From assembly GCA_029251165.1 (NCBI GenBank), contig JAQXDW010000042.1, forward strand, positions 1 to 64,000: a DNA stretch of 64,000 bases, in the 5' to 3' direction. Shown here one piece after another: positions 30,235 to 39,179 of the stretch. How positions within the stretch are numbered: position 1 is the first letter of the stretch; every line of letters starts with the position of its first letter. Position numbers and translations under genes: made by a program. The DNA comes from Myxococcota bacterium. GTDB lineage: Bacteria; Myxococcota_A; UBA796. The notes beneath the pieces were generated by a model, which saw nothing but the letters and a program-made list of their open reading frames with translations, had not been told where the DNA came from and searched no databases.

Positions 30235-31083
30235 TCAGGGGGCCTTTACTCCGCTCACCACCCGCTCGATTCCCGCGAGATCCTTGTGGCAGGTCACCTC
30301 GACCAGGCCAGCGTGTGTGAACAACTCCGCGACGGCTGCTGCCTGACCCGCTCCCACCTCGACCAGCACCGCCTTTCGTGCGCGCTCAGCCGCTACGGGA
30401 ACCAGCACGCGGTAGGTGTCGAGGCCGTCTTCTCCGCCGTCGAGTGCCAGTCGTGGCTCATGGTCGCGCACCTCCGGCTCGAGGGTGTCGATCTCAGCAG
30501 AGGGGATGTAGGGCGGGTTGGAGATCACGATGTCGATGGCCCGATCGGTCGGGATGGGCTCCAGCAGCGAGCCCTTGAGCACCGCGAGTCGATCGGAGAC
30601 TCCAAGGGCGGTGGCGTTGTCTCGGGTGCAGGTCAGGGCCTCGGTGGAGAGGTCGGTGGCGAAGACCTTGAGCTTCGGGCGGTCCAGCGCCAGGGCGAGG
30701 CCGATTGCGCCGCTTCCGCAGCCGACATCGACCAGGAACAGCTCCTCGTCTTCGGGGATGAGAGAGAGTGCCGCTTCGATGAGGGTCTCGGTGTCTGGGC
30801 GGGGGACCAGCACGCCGGGACGGACGGTGAGATCCAGCGTCCAGAAGCCCTTCTTCTCCAGCAGCCAGGCGACCGGCTCGCGCTTTCCGCGTCGGACCAC
30901 CAGCGCGCGGATGTCGGCCAGCTCTCTCGGGGTCAGCGGTCGATCAAACTCCAGGTACAGCTCGACCCGATTCAGCTTGAGGACATGGCCCAGGATCAGC
31001 TCGGCATCTAAACGCGGAGAGCCGATGCCCTTCTTCTTGAAGAAGCCTTCGGTCTTCTTGAGGACATCAACCAGGGGCATCAT
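30235..31083 (-). CDS. prmC: Peptide chain release factor N5-glutamine methyltransferase
   Basis: FLVDVGCGSGAIGLALA, NPPYIPSAEI, ARKAVLVEVGAGQAAAVAELF; start placed at MMPLVDVL (ORF track 31116). Confidence 0.88.
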   Translation of the reverse strand: MMPLVDVLKKTEGFFKKKGIGSPRLDAELILGHVLKLNRVELYLEFDRPLTPRELADIRALVVRRGKREPVAWLLEKKGFWTLDLTVRPGVLVPRPDTETLIEAALSLIPEDEELFLVDVGCGSGAIGLALALDRPKLKVFATDLSTEALTCTRDNATALGVSDRLAVLKGSLLEPIPTDRAIDIVISNPPYIPSAEIDTLEPEVRDHEPRLALDGGEDGLDTYRVLVPVAAERARKAVLVEVGAGQAAAVAELFTHAGLVEVTCHKDLAGIERVVSGVKAP

Positions 31084-31272
31084 CGCAGCGGCTCCAATGC
31101 AGCGGGGAGACTTCACATAGCACCCTGACTGTTCTTTTGTTCAGCGAAAAACTGTCCGCTACACAGGCGAGATGATTTGGAATGTAAGCTCGCAGCGGCC
31201 TGAGCCGTTGTCCGTGCGTTGCCGGCTGTAGATGGTTGGTATCATGCGGAGAGACAATCCCACGGAGGAACA

Positions 31273-32439
31273 ATGAGGCGGTTCTTGATGGTGCTGGCGG
31301 CGCTCTGGCTGCTGACCGGCTGCGCAAAGAGGTATGAGCTGGACAGCTACGGGAGCTCGAAAAGTTACAGCCACGAGGACGATGTCTTCATGGACATGGT
31401 ACCACCGGTGGCGCCTCCCCAGGGGATGCATGTGTCGCGCTCGGCACAGTCGGAGAGCAACATCAGCACCACCATGTCTGGGGCCTCGCCGCAGCTGTCG
31501 GCGACAGCTGCGGCGCCGACCGCTCGGATGGTCTTCTACAACGGACTCGTCGAGCTGCGTGTCACCAAGACCGACGAGAGCATCGAGGCGATCAAGGGAA
31601 TGGTCGAGGCGCTCGGCGGCACCATCGAGAGCCGCAGCGGACGCCATGTCACCGTGCGGGTTCCGGTTGCGCGGTTCTCTGAGGCGATGGAGCAGGCGAT
31701 GGCGCTGGGCGACGTGCTCAGCCGCTCCGTGACTGCCGAGGACGTCACAGAGGCCTACACCGCCATTGACCTGCGGCTCGCCACCGCACGCGCCACACGC
31801 GATCGGCTCGTCGAGCTGCTGGCACGCGCGACCGAGGAGTCTGAAAAGATTGCGCTGCTCAAGCAAATCCAGCGGGTCAACGAGAAAATTGACGTCACGG
31901 AGTCGCAGCTCCGCACCCTCTCCAGCCTGGCGCGCTTCTCCCGGCTGACGATCACCCTGGTTCCCCGGCAGGCATTCGCTGACCGCAGTCACAGCCAGGA
32001 TGCTGTGGGGCTGGGCTGGATCCAGGACCTCTCTCCGTTTGCCCGCTCGGTCGGCGATGATGAGCGTCGGGTCTCTGTGGACACGCCCGACGGCCTCGTC
32101 GTTCTCTCTCCGCGTGGTCGGTTCATCGCGGAGTCCGCAGATGGGGCGGTCTTGTGGACCGGTCGGGTGCCCAACGAGCCGCGCGGCGATGCCGAATTCT
32201 GGGTCTCGGCCATCTCGGGGCGACTGTCTGCGGAGTTCGAGTCGGCGTCGGTCACCACGGTCGGTCCCTGGACGATGCTGCGGCTGGTCTCCGACGGCGA
32301 CACGCCCTACCGCTACCTCATCGGTGTGATCGACACCGGCAAGAAGCTCGAGCTGGTCGAGATCTACTACCCCTCTGCGGAGCAAGAGGAGCGCTACGGC
32401 GAGCAGATCCTCGCCAGCCTCCGAGGGGGTGAAGGATGA
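31273..32439 (+). CDS. DUF4349-like lipoprotein
   Basis: GGAGGA RBS, lipobox LLTGC, DUF4349-like FYNGLVELRVTKTDESIEAIKGMVEALGGTIESRSG..KIDVTESQLRTLSSLARFSRLTITL. Confidence 0.75.
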   Translation: MRRFLMVLAALWLLTGCAKRYELDSYGSSKSYSHEDDVFMDMVPPVAPPQGMHVSRSAQSESNISTTMSGASPQLSATAAAPTARMVFYNGLVELRVTKTDESIEAIKGMVEALGGTIESRSGRHVTVRVPVARFSEAMEQAMALGDVLSRSVTAEDVTEAYTAIDLRLATARATRDRLVELLARATEESEKIALLKQIQRVNEKIDVTESQLRTLSSLARFSRLTITLVPRQAFADRSHSQDAVGLGWIQDLSPFARSVGDDERRVSVDTPDGLVVLSPRGRFIAESADGAVLWTGRVPNEPRGDAEFWVSAISGRLSAEFESASVTTVGPWTMLRLVSDGDTPYRYLIGVIDTGKKLELVEIYYPSAEQEERYGEQILASLRGGEG

Positions 32440-33497
32440 GCCTCGCACTCCTGCTGAGCATCCTCAGCGCGCCGTCCATGGCCCAGTCCAGCCCTGACGA
32501 TCCTGAGGTGGCTGATTCGGCCGAGCTTGAGGGCGTCCAGGACGTGCGCTCGGCGGTCGTCGCGACGATGGTCCTCAAGGTCACCCGTCGCGAGGAGGCT
32601 GCCGACACCATGGTCGCGCTCGCCACGACCATGGGCGGCTACTTTGCTGAGCGCAGCGATCAGCGGCTGCGGCTGAAGATCCCCGCTGATTCTTCCAGGG
32701 CATTCCTCGACGCCGCCGAGACGCAGGGGGTGGTCGTCGACCGCTCGTTCGCCAGCACGGGGCTCTCCGAGCAGATCGCTGACAACACAGCACGGCTCGC
32801 TGCCCGCGAGGATGTGCTCAAGCGGTACTTCTCTGTGCTGGAGACCGCCGGGCCTGCCTCGGTGGTGACTGTCGAGCGAGAGATCGTTCGCCTGGTCTCT
32901 GAGATCGAGCAGTACAAGGGCCGGCTGAGGGCGCTGGAGCACCGCGCAGACTTTGCGGACATCACCCTCGACTTCCAGTTCCGCGATCGGGCCGCACCCA
33001 GTCGAGGAGGCTCTTCGTCGTTTCAGTGGCTCAACTCACTGAACCTCGCGGACCTCATCGATGACTTTCACTACGGCTACCCCTCCTCTTCAGCCCGTCG
33101 AACCCGAAGCGTCATCACCCCCGAGAGCTTCGCGCCGTATCGGGTCCGACGGGAGCATCGTGCGGTCAGTCCGGATGACGTGATGTTCCGGGTGCGGGCT
33201 GAGCGCCACACGCCCCGCGCCGGGCTCGACTTCTGGGAGGAGGCGGTCGTCAAGCGCATGGCCGAGGCCGGCTACCGCGCGGTCAAGGCCGAGCGGGTGA
33301 CCATCGGGGGGCAGGCGGGAGTGCTGCTGGAGTACACCGCTCCCTACGGCACCGATGACTACACCTACCTCCTCGGCTTCTCCGTTCAGGGCGGCAAGGT
33401 CCTGGTGGTCGAGGCTGCCGGAGAGGTGACTCGGTTTGAGGCGCGGCGCTCGGAGATCCGTGCCGCGCTCATCGCAGAGGCGGTCGCCGCGCAGTAG
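32436..33497 (+). CDS. Second DUF4349-like secreted/anchored protein (tandem paralogue)
   Basis: Signal peptide MSLALLLSILSAPSMAQ; same layout as the preceding gene; ATGA overlap. Confidence 0.7.
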   Translation: MSLALLLSILSAPSMAQSSPDDPEVADSAELEGVQDVRSAVVATMVLKVTRREEAADTMVALATTMGGYFAERSDQRLRLKIPADSSRAFLDAAETQGVVVDRSFASTGLSEQIADNTARLAAREDVLKRYFSVLETAGPASVVTVEREIVRLVSEIEQYKGRLRALEHRADFADITLDFQFRDRAAPSRGGSSSFQWLNSLNLADLIDDFHYGYPSSSARRTRSVITPESFAPYRVRREHRAVSPDDVMFRVRAERHTPRAGLDFWEEAVVKRMAEAGYRAVKAERVTIGGQAGVLLEYTAPYGTDDYTYLLGFSVQGGKVLVVEAAGEVTRFEARRSEIRAALIAEAVAAQ

Positions 33498-33698
33498 CCG
33501 CTCGGGGTGCTGCCGTACCGCTGCAGCCAGCGGTCGTCTCGGCAGCGCTCCGGCCCCCACTCCGCTCAGTGTCCTGTGGGTGGCTGGGTGGCGTGGACCT
33601 GGACGGCCCCTGAGCTGCGCGCGTCTGCGGGCTCAAGCCCTGCTGCACGAGTGCATCTGGACGCAGCGAGCGGTGATGGTGCCGCTCCACAGGTGCCC

Positions 33699-36056
33699 TT
33701 AGAACACCCGCCACCCGGTCGGCGGAAGGTTCACTGCGAGGCCGGCTTGAAGAGCCGGTGTGATCGACGTCGGCCCGCTGTGCAGGAGCCCGGAGAGGGT
33801 CGGGATGACCTGGTAGGTCGCAGAGAAGACCTCCCCGGCAGGAAGCGCAGCAACCTTCAGCGCGACCTTTCCGTCCTCAGCCTCGTAGCCATGAATGACC
33901 TGGAGGCTGACCAGCTCCTGGAGGCTGTCTTCGCTCACCTGAACCCCAGCGGGGAGGTTCTGGGTGATGGTGAAGGCGGTGTCGGCGGGGGCTGCGGCGG
34001 TCATGGTGACGTCGACGGGCTGGCCGACGTCCATTCGCGGAGGCAGCGTGACGACAAGCTCCAGTCCCGTGTTCTCAGGGGGCTCCTCCCAGGGAACCCA
34101 GGTCATCACGCTGAGCGAGAAGCCGAGCCCGGGTACCGCAGGAGAAGCCTCGACGCTCCAGGTGCTCGGACCGCCGATCTGGCTGAGCGGAGACTCCATC
34201 ACCATGACCTCCTTGAGGGCAGCGCTGTTGAGGACGCCCTCGTCGATGACGGTGCCGTCTCGCTTGAGGGTGATCTGGACCTCGTCGGGCAGCGGCGCGT
34301 CAAACAGGTCGAGGATCGCGGTGAGGCAGGTGAGGCTGCTGCGGCCATCTCCCCAGCCCACGCTCGGACGGTAGCCCGCCATCAGGGTCGCGCCGAGGTC
34401 TGCACGCCAGGCTGCGGATGCTGGATCTTCCGCCAGCGCGAGGGCTGCGAGGGCGGTGGCCTCAGCGATCGATGGGGTGCTGCCGTCTGCTCGGGTGACG
34501 CCGACGGTCACCGGGAGGTAGCGGCTGCCATCATCGCTGGTCTGGATGGCATCGCGGACCCGCTCGCGGAGCACCTCGCGCTGATCGACGGGCGCGGCGC
34601 CGCTGGCCAGCACGCTGGCTGCGGTGAACGGATCGACGATCTGGCCCGCGAACCGCTCGAAGGCGCCGCTGGCCTTCAGCTGCATCAGGGCGACCTGCTG
34701 AGCGCGTCGGGGGTCGTCGTCGAGGCTGACGGCAGCATTCGCGGCCCGCACGGCATCCGCAGTGGTGACCATCAAGCGCTGAAGCGACCAGCCGTTGGCC
34801 CCCTGGAAGGTGCCGTCGGGCCGCTGTGCCGCAATGAGCTGGTCGATGAGTCGCTGCCCCATTCGGACAAGGACGGGATTGTCGGGGTGGGCGAGGGCGG
34901 CCTCGGCGAGGAGGGTGGCCGTGGTGACGCTCGGGGCGCGTGCGTGTCGGATCGCCCGCTGAGTGGCCACCAGGGAGAGCTCGCGAAGCGCTTCTTCATC
35001 TGGGGTCTCGCCGAGGTTGGTGAGCAGCGCAGGGGCCTGGCCGGCCAGGAGGAGGGTGTAGCTGTCCCCTGCGATGCCGCCTCGGCTTACGGCGCTGTTC
35101 AGCTCGCTGCGCAGCACCGCGAGGGCGCCAGGGTAGACCACCAGCCGGGAGCGGGCGCTGTCTGGATCGGCATCGAACGGACTGAGGATGGAGACGGTCC
35201 GGGGCGCGGCCAGGGAGCCGGCGCGGGTGTCCGTCAGCGGGCGGCCGGTGGGCAGGACCGGGATGGTGCGCTCGATGGCATCGGCGCTCCCGAGGGCGGC
35301 GTAGAGCGTGAGGTCGCCAGCCTTGTCGGTGATGAGCGGTGCGCGGACGACCGTGCTGCCGCCGCCGCCGATGCGCAGACGCCGGTCGACGGGACCGAGC
35401 CGTCCCACTCCCTTGGCTTGGAGGGTGAGAGAGAGGTCCATGGCCGCTGCGGTGGTGTTGACCGCCTGGATCGGGACGAGCACCTCGTCGCCGGCACGGA
35501 GAAACGGCGGCAGGACCGGATCGACATAGACGGGCAGGGTGCCCTGAAACTGCATCACGTCGCCAGCCAGCGCGCCATCGGCGCTGTGAGCGAGGCCGAG
35601 GATGCGCCAGTCTGTGAGGCGATCCGGTACGGTGACGGTGTGGCTTGCGGCACCCGCATCGTCGGTGACGATGAGCGGAGCGAACAGGAAGGTCTCCGGG
35701 AACCAGGCGCGCGTGGCTGCAGGCTCCTCGGCCTGACGCTGCTCGCTTGGAGCCGATTCTTCTCGGCTGCTTGTGCTGCCGCGCGCGGCCTTGGGAGCAG
35801 GTGCTGGCTCCGCCTCGCTTCCCCTCAGCCCGCCGCCCGATCCCGCTCCCATGAACGCGTCGTCCTGAGCGAACATGCCCTCTTGACTCTTGGCCTTCGC
35901 TCCCTCGCCGGCATCTGGATTGCCGTTCGTTGCTTGGAAGCTGCCTTCATCCCTCTCCTCCTCGAGCGAGCTTGGCTCCTGGTCGAACCTCAGGAGGCTG
36001 GTGGAAGCACCGCAGCCGGTGAGCAGCAAGAGGGTGACCGCCGGGCTTCTTCTCAT
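33699..36056 (-). CDS. Alpha-2-macroglobulin C-terminal half (A2M + TED-like region), lipoprotein
   Basis: Lipobox LLLLTGC; ATRAWFPETFLFAPLIVTDDAG..VPDRLTDWRILGLAHS (A2M domain); alpha-helical TED-like region. Start at 36056 overlaps upstream stop; ORF track starts at 36086. Confidence 0.8.
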   Translation of the reverse strand: MRRSPAVTLLLLTGCGASTSLLRFDQEPSSLEEERDEGSFQATNGNPDAGEGAKAKSQEGMFAQDDAFMGAGSGGGLRGSEAEPAPAPKAARGSTSSREESAPSEQRQAEEPAATRAWFPETFLFAPLIVTDDAGAASHTVTVPDRLTDWRILGLAHSADGALAGDVMQFQGTLPVYVDPVLPPFLRAGDEVLVPIQAVNTTAAAMDLSLTLQAKGVGRLGPVDRRLRIGGGGSTVVRAPLITDKAGDLTLYAALGSADAIERTIPVLPTGRPLTDTRAGSLAAPRTVSILSPFDADPDSARSRLVVYPGALAVLRSELNSAVSRGGIAGDSYTLLLAGQAPALLTNLGETPDEEALRELSLVATQRAIRHARAPSVTTATLLAEAALAHPDNPVLVRMGQRLIDQLIAAQRPDGTFQGANGWSLQRLMVTTADAVRAANAAVSLDDDPRRAQQVALMQLKASGAFERFAGQIVDPFTAASVLASGAAPVDQREVLRERVRDAIQTSDDGSRYLPVTVGVTRADGSTPSIAEATALAALALAEDPASAAWRADLGATLMAGYRPSVGWGDGRSSLTCLTAILDLFDAPLPDEVQITLKRDGTVIDEGVLNSAALKEVMVMESPLSQIGGPSTWSVEASPAVPGLGFSLSVMTWVPWEEPPENTGLELVVTLPPRMDVGQPVDVTMTAAAPADTAFTITQNLPAGVQVSEDSLQELVSLQVIHGYEAEDGKVALKVAALPAGEVFSATYQVIPTLSGLLHSGPTSITPALQAGLAVNLPPTGWRVF

Positions 36057-39000
36057 GGCTGCTCCTTGCGGACCCAGGCGGTCCAATTCTCGACGTCTTC
36101 CGGAAGGCGTGAGCCATCAAGGACCACCGCATGTGGGTCGGTCATCGAGAGCAGATCACCGGGAAGTCGGTGGAGTCGAAGGGGGCGGCCGTAGGCATCG
36201 CGGACATCCTCCTCTCGCGCCTCGCATGCTGCACGGGCGCTGGCCCACAGGTCGGCCATGATCTTCGGTGACATCTGCTCTTCCTCGGCTGCGGTGTGCT
36301 CCCACTGCCGGGTCTGGAGGTGGAGCTCAGCGAGCACCGTGTAGAACCGGTCGGTCAGCTCCTCGACTGGGTCGAAGTGTGTGCGGTCATTGATCGACAC
36401 CTTCCGATCCAGCGCTGCCGGCGTCGGCACGTCGGTGACGCGCAGCACTGCGGCCGCAGCGGCGTTCTCGCCCTTGATGTGCCCCATGACCAGCGCGGTC
36501 CCGTCGAGGACACCGAACGCTGGAGAGAGAGTGGGGGCGTCGATCATGACGTCGGACATCGCGCCAGGACCGGGCAGCGGAGTGAGCTGTGCGAGGCTGT
36601 TGTCGACACCGAACAGTCCAACCGCTGCCGACGCACCCTGACCGCTGGCGGTGGTCTGAATGTTGATGGTCGCAGTGTCGCCAGGGGCGTAGCGAGGTGC
36701 ATCGGAAGACAGGGTGAGGGTGAGGTTCTCTGGTGGCGGAACGAACACCCGTGCGGTCGCACCGCTGTGGCTGAGCGTGTACCAGCCCTCGGCGTCGTCG
36801 GGCAGCGTGAAGGCGACCGCGCGCTCAGCGATGGTGCCCTTGATGCGGCTGCCGTCCTGGGCGGAGAGGTCGGCGTCTCCGGTGAGCGTGCCGGTAAAGC
36901 TTGGTCCACGGATAAAGGTGAAGCGCAGCACGTCACCTGCCGCTGCGATGATGGTGTCGGCGCGGATGCGAAGCCGTGGCACGCTGCCAGGAGAGAACTG
37001 CATCGTGGTCTCCCCGATCTCTTCTCCATCGACCGCTGCTGAGATCGACAGCTCGTATCCGAGTATCATGGTTGGATACGAGCGGGCGCGGTTGATGCGC
37101 TGAGACTCTATGGTCGAGATGCTGAGCACCCCCATCGCGGTCTGCTGGGCCTCCTCCGGGAGGGTGACGCTGGCGAAGGTCTGCTCGACGCAGGAGGCTG
37201 CGCTGGCGGAGAGCCGCGTGGTGGTGCGGGTGTCTGCCCAGCGGAGGGTGAGCGCGCGGCTCTTCGCGGTGGTCTGCCAGGTCAGCTCTCTCGGGAGGCT
37301 GGTGCTTGGCGTGCTCTCTGGAAGGCAGGTCCGCGCCTGGAGCGCCGCCCGGCTGAAGGCGGTGCGGAGAACCGTCGAGCGGCTCCGAGCACCGGTCATT
37401 GTGGTGTTGACGGTCGGAAGCTCTGGATCGCTGATCTGATAGTCCACCTCGAACAGTCGCCGCCGACCGGGGGCAGCCGAGCGCCTGGAGATGCGGTCGG
37501 CGATGCACTGCTCGAGCTCGGAGTCGCCGGCCGTCAGCGCGCTGACGGTCCCGGAGGGCTCGATCATCAGACCGAGGGAGAAGCTCTGCGGGCTGCCGCT
37601 GACCCACCGCGCGCAGGGCTCCAGCGCGTCTGTCCAGCGGTCCATCGCGAGCCGGTCGGCGAGCATCGGTGCCTCGTCGGTGATCAGCTCTCGGACACCG
37701 GTGCGCTGGATGGGCTGCTGCTTGGGCGGCGGACGCACGGGCAGGGCCGGAACGACGACGGTCACCGGGGCTCCGGGATCGATCTGGATGGCAGCCACGC
37801 CGTCGGCATCTGCAGTGGCGACGGTGCCGGTGTCGGTGGCGTCCCATGCCCGCTTCACCGTGACCTCGGCGCCGGGCAGCGCGCGACCGTCGGGGGTGGT
37901 CACCCGGAGGTAGACCCGGTTGTTGAAGCTCTCGACCAGCCCGTCGGACAGCTCCGTGACGGCCGAGGCGGCGATGTCATCGGCGCTCAGCAGCGCGGTG
38001 ACCGTGCCCACGACCCGATCTCCGGCAGCATCGACCGCAGAGATGGTGCCCGTCATGCGCACCGTGTCGATGAGATCAGCGGGGATCGGGGGCAGCGTGA
38101 GGGAAAAGGTGCCGTTGCGGTCGGTGGTGCCGCTGGTGGGCAGCGCGCCCTCGCTCCAGGCGGTCGGCGGCGGCCAGCGTCCGGAGAAGCTCCAGGTGAT
38201 CTCCAGATCAGCCCCTTCGACGGGAGCGCCAGAGCTGTAGGCGACCGCTCCGTTGATGGTCGGGGTGTCGCCCTGGGTGTACCAGGGAGCATCGGTGGTG
38301 GCCTCGACCCGGAAGCGGGGGAGGGTGAAGGGCTCGACCTGGAACGTCAGCTCACCGGAGTCTTCGCCGCTGCTGTAGCGCACCGTCCAGGTCCCGCTCT
38401 CGGCCTGAGAGTCGAGGGGAAAGCTGCCCGCGACCACGCCCCAGTCGCCGGTCGGGCTGGACTCTTCGAGCAGGATCTCGCCGCGGGGATTGAGGACCAT
38501 CCACCGACCCGGTCGACCGGTGATCGGCACCTGATCGGCCGCCTTGAGCGCGACGGCCCGGAACTGAACCGGATTGCCGGGCTCGTACAGGGGTCGGTCG
38601 GTGAGGACATGAATCTTTGCCGGCGCATACAAGGGCAGCGGGCTGTCGAGGACGTCCTTGCCGATGTTGGAGCGGACCGTTGTTCTCAGCAGGTAGTCGC
38701 CGTCGGGGACACTCGGGAGAGAGACATGGCCGGTCTGCACGCCGCCGTAGAGATCCCAGCGGCGGACCTCCAGGGGGGTCTCTTCACCGTCTTCATCGAC
38801 CAGGAGCAGCTCAGAGCGAAACTGACGGATGTTGGTGCTCAAGTCAGCATCGGCGGCGCCCGAGGTGTAGTGCGCGCGGACACGCACCTCCGCCCAGCCT
38901 TCCTGGCTGCGCCCGAGGTCGGAGGCGTTGACCTGGATGGTCTGCCGAAGCTCGCCGCTGGGACACTCATCGAGAATGACACCGTCGAGGAGCGTGGGGA

Positions 39001-39112
39001 GGCAGACGATCTGCGAGGCGAACAGCGCGGTCAGCCCACCGCCGATGAGGACGGTGTTGCGAAACATTCGCCGTCGCCTGTCGTGGATCTGTCTCTCGGT
39101 CGGTTCTGCCAC
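36053..39112 (-). CDS. Alpha-2-macroglobulin N-terminal half (MG domains) with inserted Cys-pair domains
   Basis: N-terminal TM; MG2-type VLTDRPLYEPGNPVQFRAVALK; MG-like repeats; ends in a bait-region-equivalent segment. Confidence 0.78.
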   Translation of the reverse strand: MAEPTERQIHDRRRRMFRNTVLIGGGLTALFASQIVCLPTLLDGVILDECPSGELRQTIQVNASDLGRSQEGWAEVRVRAHYTSGAADADLSTNIRQFRSELLLVDEDGEETPLEVRRWDLYGGVQTGHVSLPSVPDGDYLLRTTVRSNIGKDVLDSPLPLYAPAKIHVLTDRPLYEPGNPVQFRAVALKAADQVPITGRPGRWMVLNPRGEILLEESSPTGDWGVVAGSFPLDSQAESGTWTVRYSSGEDSGELTFQVEPFTLPRFRVEATTDAPWYTQGDTPTINGAVAYSSGAPVEGADLEITWSFSGRWPPPTAWSEGALPTSGTTDRNGTFSLTLPPIPADLIDTVRMTGTISAVDAAGDRVVGTVTALLSADDIAASAVTELSDGLVESFNNRVYLRVTTPDGRALPGAEVTVKRAWDATDTGTVATADADGVAAIQIDPGAPVTVVVPALPVRPPPKQQPIQRTGVRELITDEAPMLADRLAMDRWTDALEPCARWVSGSPQSFSLGLMIEPSGTVSALTAGDSELEQCIADRISRRSAAPGRRRLFEVDYQISDPELPTVNTTMTGARSRSTVLRTAFSRAALQARTCLPESTPSTSLPRELTWQTTAKSRALTLRWADTRTTTRLSASAASCVEQTFASVTLPEEAQQTAMGVLSISTIESQRINRARSYPTMILGYELSISAAVDGEEIGETTMQFSPGSVPRLRIRADTIIAAAGDVLRFTFIRGPSFTGTLTGDADLSAQDGSRIKGTIAERAVAFTLPDDAEGWYTLSHSGATARVFVPPPENLTLTLSSDAPRYAPGDTATINIQTTASGQGASAAVGLFGVDNSLAQLTPLPGPGAMSDVMIDAPTLSPAFGVLDGTALVMGHIKGENAAAAAVLRVTDVPTPAALDRKVSINDRTHFDPVEELTDRFYTVLAELHLQTRQWEHTAAEEEQMSPKIMADLWASARAACEAREEDVRDAYGRPLRLHRLPGDLLSMTDPHAVVLDGSRLPEDVENWTAWVRKEQP

Positions 39113-39179
39113 GCTGCAACTCCTGCTCGGCCCATCAACGTCTCAAGCTGCATCGAGCTTACACGCCAGGTCCATCACA

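Noticed and set aside
31159-32448. 429-aa minus-strand ORF
   Set aside because: Antisense to the DUF4349 lipoprotein, which has RBS, lipobox and family motifs
33498-33698. 200-bp gap between convergent genes as a possible RNA gene
   Set aside because: No tRNA-like fold, terminator or conserved motif recognised by eye
33507-36194. 895-aa plus-strand ORF
   Set aside because: Antisense to the macroglobulin C-terminal half; low-complexity Gly/Arg/Glu-rich shadow product
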